DNA from: Burkholderiales bacterium
Lineage (GTDB): Bacteria > Pseudomonadota > Gammaproteobacteria > Burkholderiales > SG8-39
Direction: 5' to 3'
DNA: 8,343 nucleotides
Assembly: GCA_020846575.1 (NCBI GenBank)
Contig: JADLDQ010000038.1
Location: forward strand, 1 to 8,343
How positions within the stretch are numbered: the stretch's first letter is position 1; each line of letters opens with the position of its first letter. The position numbers and the translations under genes were made by a program. Under the pieces are notes generated by a model. The model was not told the DNA's origin. It saw only the letters and a list, made by a program, of their open reading frames with translations, and did no database searches. Shown piece by piece: positions 1 through 4,758 of the stretch.

Positions 1-277
1 CCAGCGGGAACTCGCCGTTGTGCGCCAGCCGCCGCAGCGCGCGCAGATCGGCTGGCGACTCCAGCAGCGCCAGGGTGGACAGCACGACCTGCTTGCCGCA
101 GGCCGCGAGGCTGCGCCCGATCTCGAGCCACTCCTCGGGTCGGATCTCGTGGCGGCGGGAGCACACCACTTCGCCCAGGTAGACGATATCGACCGGCCAC
201 TTGCAGGCCTCGGCGTAGAAATCCAGCACCTGCCCGCGCGGCCAGTACCACAGCAGCGGACCCAGTGCGAGCTTCAT
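1..277 (-). CDS. ubiV: UbiV, O2-independent ubiquinone hydroxylation protein (U32 family), N-terminal part only
   Basis: Only the first 92 residues lie in the window; the rest runs off the left edge. UbiV pairs with UbiU, and the 4Fe-4S heterodimer hydroxylates the ubiquinone ring in the cytoplasm without O2, using prephenate as hydroxyl donor (family knowledge). Visible: the start MKLALGPLLWYWPRG, then VDIVYLGEVVCSRR, and GKQVVLSTLALLES. These match remembered E. coli UbiV block by block. Cys39 falls exactly where E. coli UbiV has its first cluster cysteine; the remaining ligands would be outside the window. The ATG lies 13 bases after the ubiU stop, with no strong Shine-Dalgarno, so translational coupling to ubiU is likely. 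A nearer upstream ATG (283-285) is out of frame and stops after three codons. The family call is secure; completeness of the gene cannot be judged. Confidence 0.93.
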   Translation of the reverse strand, partial: MKLALGPLLWYWPRGQVLDFYAEACKWPVDIVYLGEVVCSRRHEIRPEEWLEIGRSLAACGKQVVLSTLALLESPADLRALRRLAHNGEFPL

Positions 278-290
278 CGCCGCATGCCCG

Positions 291-1304
291 CTAGCGCCAG
301 GGCCGGTCGTAGGCGCCGAGGGTCACCTGCGCGCCCTCGGCAAGGCGTCCGAGCGCCGCCGTCCATGCCGGTTGCACCGCGAAGCGTTCGGGTGCGTTCC
401 ACGCGGCGTCGATCGCCGCGCGCAGGGTGCGCGTAACCTCGGCGACGTACTTCGGGCTGCGCTGCCGTCCTTCGACCTTGATCGCCGCCACGCCGATGCG
501 CATCAGTTCCGGGAGCAGGGCGAGCGCGTTGAGGCTCACCGGTTCCTCCAGCGCGTAGCCGGTCCTGCCCTCGACAGCGAAGCGTCCCTTGCACAGGGTC
601 GGGTAGCCGGCCGGCTGGCCCGGCGCGTAGCGGTCGATCAGGATGCCGGCCAGGCGCGACTCCAGCGTCGAGCCGCGTTCCTCCCAGCGCACGAAGCGCG
701 CCGGCGAGCAGGCCCCGGCGGTGTTGGGGGACTCGCCGGTGGCGTAGGAGGACAGCCAGCAGCGTCCCTCGTTCATCACGCACAGGCTGCCGAAGCCGAA
801 CACCTCGATCTGCACCTCGGTGTGGGCGATGACCTCGGCGACCTGTTGGAGCGTCAGCACCCTGGGCAGCACCGCGCGGTGAATGCCGAAACAATCGCGC
901 GCGAGGTTGACCGCCTCGTGGTTGGTCGCCGATCCCTGCACCGACAGGTGCAGGCGCAGCCCCGGGTGGGTCTCGCGCGCGTAGGCGAGCAGCGCCATGT
1001 CGGCCACGATCACCGCGTCGGCCCCGAGCGCCGCCGCGGTGTCGATGGCGTTGTGCCACTCGGCCAGGCGCCCGGCCTGGGCGTAGGTGTTGATGGCGAC
1101 GAGCACTTCGCGGCGGCGCGCGCGGGCGTAGGCGATGCCCTCGCGGATGCCCTTCTCGTCGAAGTTCAGGCCCGCGAAGTTGCGGGCGTTGGTGGCGGTG
1201 CGAAGCCCCAGGTAGACGGCGTCGGCGCCGTGGTCCACCGCTGCCTTGAGGGCGGGAAGGCTGCCCGCCGGGCAGACCAGTTCGGGTTTGCGCGAGGCTT
1301 GCAT
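291..1304 (-). CDS. ubiU: UbiU, O2-independent ubiquinone hydroxylation protein (U32 peptidase-like)
   Basis: 337 residues, close to E. coli UbiU (about 331). It partners UbiV in O2-independent ring hydroxylation during anaerobic ubiquinone synthesis; despite the U32 'peptidase' name it is not expected to be a protease. Visible blocks: ELVCPAGSLPALKAA (8-22), DAVYLGL (28-34), TNARNFAGLNF (38-48), VFGFGSLCVMNEGRCWLSSY (168-187), GESPNTAGACSPARFVRW (190-207), GYPTLCKGR (233-241) and VEGRQRSP. Cys175, Cys182, Cys199 and Cys238 correspond, with a constant offset of 6, to the four 4Fe-4S ligands of E. coli UbiU (169, 176, 193, 232), so the cluster site is intact. The reading frame is open far upstream into the flavoprotein gene. 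The ATG at 1304 is chosen because homology begins there. It starts 23 bases after the flavoprotein stop and ends 13 bases before ubiV, so the three genes form one operon. Confidence 0.96.
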   Translation of the reverse strand: MQASRKPELVCPAGSLPALKAAVDHGADAVYLGLRTATNARNFAGLNFDEKGIREGIAYARARRREVLVAINTYAQAGRLAEWHNAIDTAAALGADAVIVADMALLAYARETHPGLRLHLSVQGSATNHEAVNLARDCFGIHRAVLPRVLTLQQVAEVIAHTEVQIEVFGFGSLCVMNEGRCWLSSYATGESPNTAGACSPARFVRWEERGSTLESRLAGILIDRYAPGQPAGYPTLCKGRFAVEGRTGYALEEPVSLNALALLPELMRIGVAAIKVEGRQRSPKYVAEVTRTLRAAIDAAWNAPERFAVQPAWTAALGRLAEGAQVTLGAYDRPWR

Positions 1305-1327
1305 GCTCGTCGGGCGGCGCGTGGCCT

Positions 1328-2527
1328 CTAGGCGGTCCGCGGCGCGCGGTCGCTGAGGAAATACTCGAGCAGCTCGGCCACCGGGCGGATGGCGCTGCCG
1401 AAGGGCAGGCTCTCCGAGCCGCGGAAGAACAGGCCCTTTTTCACGTCTCCCTTCAACGCGAGGGCGAGCCGGGTGTCGATGCAGAACTGGCCGAATTCGC
1501 CGATGCCGTCGCGCAGGCCGCACACGGCCAGGCACTTGGTGCCGGGCACGCAGCGGCGCGGATCGGCCTTGGCGTTGGCCTGCAGGGCCTTCACCCTTCC
1601 CAGGTAGTGCAGGAGCCAGGGCGTGCGCACCGCGCGCGCCGGCAGACCCGCCACGCTCATGAACTCGACGAGGTCCTCCGGGCGGGCCTCGGCCAGCACG
1701 CGCTTGAACGCCGGGTGCGCGTCGCCTTCCTCGGTCACCGCGAACGCGGTGCCGAGCTGAACCGCCGAGACCCCGAGCGCGAGCAGCGAGCGCAGTTTTT
1801 CGCGGGAGTTGATCCCGCCGGCCGCGATGAGCGGGATGCGCTCGCTCTCCAGGCCCAGGGCCCGCAGCGCGGCCAGGGTCTCGGGCACCACGCGCTCGAA
1901 GTCGAAACGCGGGTCGCGGATCTCCTCCGTGCGCGTCGCCCCCAGGTGGCCGCCGGCAAAGCGCGGGTGCTCGATGACGATCGCCTCGGGCAGGCGCTTC
2001 TTCCTCATCCACTTGCGCACCACCAGCGAGATGCCGCGCGCATCCGACAGGATCGGCACCAGCGCGACACCGGGGAAGTCGCGCGTCATGTCCGGCAGGT
2101 CCAGAGGCAGACCTGCGCCCATCACGATGGCGTGCGCGCCGGATTCGCAGCTCTGGCGCACGTAGTCCGCATGCAGCATCACCGCCTTCATGACGTTGAC
2201 CGCCACGGCGCCCCGGCCTTCGGAGAGCTCGAGCGCCCCCCGGATCTCCCGGTCAAGCGCCACCAGGTTGGCGCGGTCGAGCAACCCGGTCTCGGTGCTG
2301 CCGTTCGTCGCCTCGATCAGGTCGGGATGGTGGTGGCGCAGCTCGACGCTGGAGATGGTCCCCATCGCACCTAGGCGCGCCACGGTTCCCGCCAGCCGGT
2401 GGGCCGACACGCCGATGCCCATGCCGCCCTGGACGACGGGCAGCAGCCGGCGGCCGCCGAGCGTCCAGCAGGGCAGGCCCGTGGCGATCGTCGGCGGCGA
2501 GGGTGCGGTCAGTGGCGGATTCCCCAT
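1328..2527 (-). CDS. NPD/nitronate monooxygenase-like FMN flavoprotein with a four-cysteine C-terminal tail
   Basis: 399 residues from ATG 2527. It is a TIM-barrel flavoprotein of the 2-nitropropane dioxygenase / enoyl-reductase (FabK, PfaD) superfamily. Motifs: PVVQGGMGIGVS (30-41), the FMN-binding entry of the barrel; GAGLP (137-141); AGGHLG (191-196), with His194 at the usual catalytic position; IPLIAAGGI (231-239) and GVSAVQLGTAF (252-262), the FMN-phosphate region. After the barrel, Cys326, Cys332, Cys336 and Cys349 (C-x5-C-x3-C-x12-C) sit in a tail that ordinary nitronate monooxygenases are not known to have; an Fe-S or zinc site is possible. It is the first gene of the operon with ubiU and ubiV, directly behind an FNR-type site, so an anaerobic quinone-related redox role is more likely than nitronate detoxification (inference). 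The frame is open to 2620, but that longer start would overlap the promoter elements. Substrate unknown. Confidence 0.85.
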   Translation of the reverse strand: MGNPPLTAPSPPTIATGLPCWTLGGRRLLPVVQGGMGIGVSAHRLAGTVARLGAMGTISSVELRHHHPDLIEATNGSTETGLLDRANLVALDREIRGALELSEGRGAVAVNVMKAVMLHADYVRQSCESGAHAIVMGAGLPLDLPDMTRDFPGVALVPILSDARGISLVVRKWMRKKRLPEAIVIEHPRFAGGHLGATRTEEIRDPRFDFERVVPETLAALRALGLESERIPLIAAGGINSREKLRSLLALGVSAVQLGTAFAVTEEGDAHPAFKRVLAEARPEDLVEFMSVAGLPARAVRTPWLLHYLGRVKALQANAKADPRRCVPGTKCLAVCGLRDGIGEFGQFCIDTRLALALKGDVKKGLFFRGSESLPFGSAIRPVAELLEYFLSDRAPRTA

Positions 2528-2539
2528 GATTGCGCCCGG

Positions 2540-2545
2540 ATCATA
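2540..2545 (-). promoter_or_regulatory. Predicted -10 element of the NPD-ubiU-ubiV promoter
   Basis: TATGAT on the minus strand matches the sigma-70 -10 consensus in 5 of 6 positions. Twenty-one bases separate it from the FNR-type dyad, against 22 in a canonical class II FNR promoter. The hexamer at the usual -35 spacing is AAGCTT, which is not a -35 match, as expected for an activator-dependent promoter. The predicted transcription start is about 2533, leaving only about 6 bases before the ATG at 2527, an unusually short leader. Confidence 0.5.
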
Positions 2546-2566
2546 GGAATCGCCGGAGGTCGAAGC

Positions 2567-2580
2567 TTGACCTTTATCAA
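2567..2580 (-). promoter_or_regulatory. FNR/ANR-type binding site in the divergent spacer
   Basis: The 14-base element reads TTGACCTTTATCAA on the plus strand and TTGATAAAGGTCAA on the minus strand. Nine of the ten defined bases match the FNR/ANR/DNR consensus TTGAT-N4-ATCAA. It lies between the NPD-ubiU-ubiV operon (minus) and the RquA-like gene (plus). On the minus strand it is centred about 40-41 bases before the transcription start predicted from the -10 element, the class II FNR activation position. On the plus strand the nearest -10-like hexamers (TACTTA at 2605, TACGAT at 2609) would place the centre near -43.5 or -47.5, a poorer fit, so control of the RquA-like gene is less certain. 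FNR, ANR and DNR cannot be told apart from one site. Confidence 0.72.
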
Positions 2581-2697
2581 GGCCCGTCGGGTCCATGGAG
2601 GCTGTACTTACGATACGCAAAGGGTTTTCAAGGATTGCGGCCGCGCGGGAGCGCTGCCTCGATGAGCGGTTCCCGGCGCATTACCGAAAGAACTGCA

Positions 2698-3489
2698 ATG
2701 AACAACTGGGTGATCACGGCCACGTTCGCGCTCTCGGCGCTGCTGTGTGCCACAGCCCTGTTCTTCTTCGTGTTCACCCGGGGCGCACTGCTCGCTCGCG
2801 GACTGTGCGCCCGCAGCAGCAGCGAGCGCTCGCACGTGTACCCCATCTATTCGAGCATGTGGCTCATCCGGCTGGTGGACTTCCAGCCGATCATCTCGGC
2901 GATCCTGCTGTTCCAGTACCACCGGCTGGTATCGCACATCGTCGCCGGGCTCAAGCGCACCGACCTTCGCGGTCGCCAGGTGCTCGTCACCTCGTGCGCG
3001 TTCGGCAACGTGATCCCGCGCGTGGTGCGCGCTGCACTGGAGGCGGGCGCCGAGCGCGTGCTGATCGCGGACATCATCGAGAACGAGCTGGTGCACGCCA
3101 GGCGCAAGCTCGAGGCGTTCCGGGGCCGCGTGGCGTTCGTCGAGGGCGATGCGACGCACATGCGGCTCGCGCCCGGCCGCATGCAGGCGAACGTGATGTT
3201 CTTCCTGCTGCACGAGCTGCCGCACCCGCTGAAGGCGCAGGCGCTGCGCGAGGCGGGAAGGATGCTCGCGCCGGGTGGAAAGCTCTTCCTCGCCGAGTTC
3301 CACCGGCCCGAGCTGTGGGTGCTGCGCGCCCTTTCCTGGACTTACTTCAAGGTGTTCGAGCCGTTCGGCCTGGCTCTGTGGACGACCCACGACCCGCTGC
3401 GCTACCTGGAAGGCACGGGCGCCTGGCGCTGCGAGAGGACGACCTGCCTGTTCGGCAACTTCCAGTTGATCACGGCCACGAAGCGCTGA
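2698..3489 (+). CDS. RquA-like membrane-anchored methyltransferase-fold protein (putative rhodoquinone biosynthesis)
   Basis: 263 residues. Residues 3-27 form one hydrophobic segment, predicted to be an N-terminal membrane anchor. Residues about 92-205 have a class I methyltransferase layout: VLVTSCAFGNVIP (95-107) where motif I should be, VLIADIIENEL (121-131) with Asp125 after strand 2, EGDAT (149-153), FFLLHELPH (168-176) and PGGKLFLAEFHRP (192-204), followed by EPFGLALW (221-228). Motif I lacks the acidic, glycine-rich ExGxGxG signature. The C-x-[YF]-G form, the FFLLHE block, the [DE][YF]HRP block and EPFxLxLW resemble RquA as I remember it. RquA converts ubiquinone to rhodoquinone, with SAM as amino donor. 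It is divergent from NPD-ubiU-ubiV across an FNR-type site, which fits anaerobic quinone metabolism. ATG 2662 is an alternative start adding 12 residues. The fold is confident; RquA identity is an inference, and an unrelated lipid or quinone methyltransferase is the alternative. Confidence 0.65.
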   Translation: MNNWVITATFALSALLCATALFFFVFTRGALLARGLCARSSSERSHVYPIYSSMWLIRLVDFQPIISAILLFQYHRLVSHIVAGLKRTDLRGRQVLVTSCAFGNVIPRVVRAALEAGAERVLIADIIENELVHARRKLEAFRGRVAFVEGDATHMRLAPGRMQANVMFFLLHELPHPLKAQALREAGRMLAPGGKLFLAEFHRPELWVLRALSWTYFKVFEPFGLALWTTHDPLRYLEGTGAWRCERTTCLFGNFQLITATKR

Positions 3490-3497
3490 GGAGGTCA

Positions 3498-3524
3498 CCG
3501 GCAGGCGCGCGCCGGGGCTGCCGG
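3498..3524 (+). terminator. GC hairpin just after the RquA-like gene, terminator-like
   Basis: CCGGCAG and CTGCCGG form a perfect 7-bp inverted repeat around a 13-base GC-rich loop, starting 9 bases after the stop codon. There is no T-tract, so it is not a canonical intrinsic terminator. It may act as an mRNA 3' stabiliser or mark a factor-dependent end. Confidence 0.35.
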
Positions 3525-3550
3525 CATCCGTCGCGACAAGTCCGCTCGAG

Positions 3551-3570
3551 CGCGCGAGGAATCTCGCGTG
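3551..3570. terminator. Hairpin between convergent genes, possible bidirectional terminator
   Basis: CGCGAG-GAAT-CTCGCG gives a perfect 6-bp stem with a GAAT tetraloop, extended outward by a G-T and a C-G pair. It lies between the ends of the RquA-like gene (3489, plus) and the Bug gene (3633, minus), where a bidirectional terminator would be useful. No T-tract follows on either strand, so the function is uncertain. Confidence 0.35.
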
Positions 3571-3632
3571 CCGCCTCTGCTCACAGAGCGCGGAGCCGGC
3601 ACGGCGCCTGACATGAATCCGCAGGTCCGGTG

Positions 3633-4628
3633 CTATTCGGGCTGCAGGCCGATCGCTTTCACCAGCTTGCCGATCGTGTCCAGCTCACGGCGCAGAATCT
3701 GACCGTGCTCCTCGGGGCTGGTGCCGATGCGCTCCAGACCGAGCTTTTCCAGCTTCGGTGCGACGTCCGGCTCATTCATCGCCTTCTTCGATTCGGTCGC
3801 GATGCGGGTGGCGATCGGTGCGGGCAATCCCGCCGGTCCGAAGAATCCCCACCACACCACGAAGGGCTCGAAGTTCGGCAGTATCTCGGAGACCGTCGGC
3901 ACCTCGGGGCTGCGCCGGCTGCGCTGCTGGTCGATGACTGCCAGCGCCTTGAGGCGGTTCAGGTTGGGACCGACGTTGAACCAGGTGGTGGGGAAGATCG
4001 CGATGCGCCCGTTGAGGAAGTCCGACTGCAGCTGAGGGTAATTGGCCTGCGAGTAGGGGACATGGAGCAGGTCGATCCCCGCCGCCTGCTTCAGCGCCTC
4101 GCCCGCGAGGTGGAAGAACGAACCGATGCCCGTGGTTCCGTACTCGAGCTTGCCCGGGTTCTTCCTGGCGTAGTCGATCAGTTCCTGCAGCGTATTGATC
4201 TTGTACGAGTTGTGGATCGCGATGTAGCCGGGGGAGTTGAACGACAGGCTGACCGGCGCATAGTCCTTCAGAACGTCGAAGGCCATGTTCTTGAACAGGA
4301 ACCGGCCGTAGACGTAGGTGCCCGAAGTGCCGAAGGTGACGGTGTGCCCGTCCGGCGGCGCCTTGCCCACCACCGCGTAGGCCTGGGCGCCGCGCGCCGC
4401 GGTGCGCAGCTCGACGATGACCGGCTGGCCCATGCTGAGGGCCATCTTCGCGGCCATCATGCGCAGCCCCGCGTCGCCGCTGGTGCCCGGCGAGGCGGAA
4501 CTCACCACCATGATGGGTTTGCTGGGATAGGTCTGCGCCTGTGCGGGCGATCCAACCCAGAACGCCACGGGCACGACGATTGCCGCGAAAGCCGCGATCG
4601 CCAAACCGCTGCTTCTCGATTCGATCAT
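3633..4628 (-). CDS. Bug-family periplasmic solute-binding protein (tripartite tricarboxylate transporter receptor)
   Basis: 331 residues, normal for the Bug/TctC family. A signal peptide is clear: a short polar start, hydrophobic residues 9-26, and a probable cut after AQA (residue 31), giving a mature start QTYPSKPIMVV typical of Bug proteins. Also typical are MGQPVIVE (66-73), the PPDGHTVTFGTSGTY stretch (91-105) and the region ending LLHVPYSQA. The usual VENRPGAGG block is replaced by VELRTAARGAQ (71-81), so the ligand pocket may differ. Bug proteins bind carboxylates in the periplasm; no TctA/TctB membrane partner is in the window. A strong Shine-Dalgarno (GGGAGG, 4638-4633) sits 4 bases before the ATG. 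It is the last gene of the right-hand run, 130 bases after the lyase, and may have its own promoter. The ligand is unknown; context suggests the substrate of the adjacent CoA-dependent pathway. Confidence 0.93.
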   Translation of the reverse strand: MIESRSSGLAIAAFAAIVVPVAFWVGSPAQAQTYPSKPIMVVSSASPGTSGDAGLRMMAAKMALSMGQPVIVELRTAARGAQAYAVVGKAPPDGHTVTFGTSGTYVYGRFLFKNMAFDVLKDYAPVSLSFNSPGYIAIHNSYKINTLQELIDYARKNPGKLEYGTTGIGSFFHLAGEALKQAAGIDLLHVPYSQANYPQLQSDFLNGRIAIFPTTWFNVGPNLNRLKALAVIDQQRSRRSPEVPTVSEILPNFEPFVVWWGFFGPAGLPAPIATRIATESKKAMNEPDVAPKLEKLGLERIGTSPEEHGQILRRELDTIGKLVKAIGLQPE

Positions 4629-4673
4629 GCCGCCTCCCTCGGAACAGGTGAAAAGAGGCGGCTAGTTTACACG

Positions 4674-4681
4674 AACCGGTT
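4674..4681. repeat. 8-bp palindrome upstream of the Bug gene, possible operator
   Basis: AACCGGTT is a perfect palindrome about 46 bases before the Bug ATG, next to a weak -10-like TAAACT (4669-4664, minus strand). It could be an operator half-site pair, but a palindrome this short can occur by chance. Confidence 0.2.
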
Positions 4682-4715
4682 TGGCGGGCCGGACACGATC
4701 CCCGCTGCGGGTGCG

Positions 4716-4734
4716 ATCGGGAACCGATCCCGAT
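4716..4734. repeat. Inverted repeat between the lyase and Bug genes
   Basis: ATCGGGA and TCCCGAT are perfect 7-bp arms around a 5-base spacer, in the 130-base gap between the lyase stop and the Bug start. In the minus-strand transcript it could fold into a hairpin that separates expression of the lyase from the more abundant binding protein, or it could be a regulator site. No T-tract follows. Confidence 0.35.
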
Positions 4735-4758
4735 GAGCGCCGGCGCTTTTGCGCGGTC

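Noticed and set aside
372..1331. A 319-residue plus-strand frame opposite ubiU
   Set aside because: ubiU on the minus strand has intact family motifs and cluster cysteines; the antisense frame has none.
1305..2012. An upstream extension of ubiU in the same frame
   Set aside because: The extra 236 residues overlap the flavoprotein gene in another frame and show no homology; UbiU family similarity begins at the ATG at 1304.
2567..2595. TTGACC (2567-2572) as a plain sigma-70 -35 box for the RquA-like gene
   Set aside because: No acceptable -10 hexamer lies 16-19 bases downstream. The FNR dyad explains the sequence better.
2528..2620. A longer start for the flavoprotein at 2620
   Set aside because: The 31 extra residues are not family-like, and the start would lie upstream of the FNR-type dyad and -10 element.
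2608..3498. A 296-residue minus-strand frame and a 338-residue plus-strand frame over the RquA-like gene
   Set aside because: Both lack motifs and have low-complexity composition. The frame from 2698 carries the methyltransferase-fold blocks and a membrane anchor.
4736..4750. AGCGCCGGCGCT followed by TTTT as an intrinsic terminator on the plus strand
   Set aside because: No plus-strand gene ends here, and the stem would be only about 4 bp with a 4-base loop. On the minus strand there is no T-tract after it.
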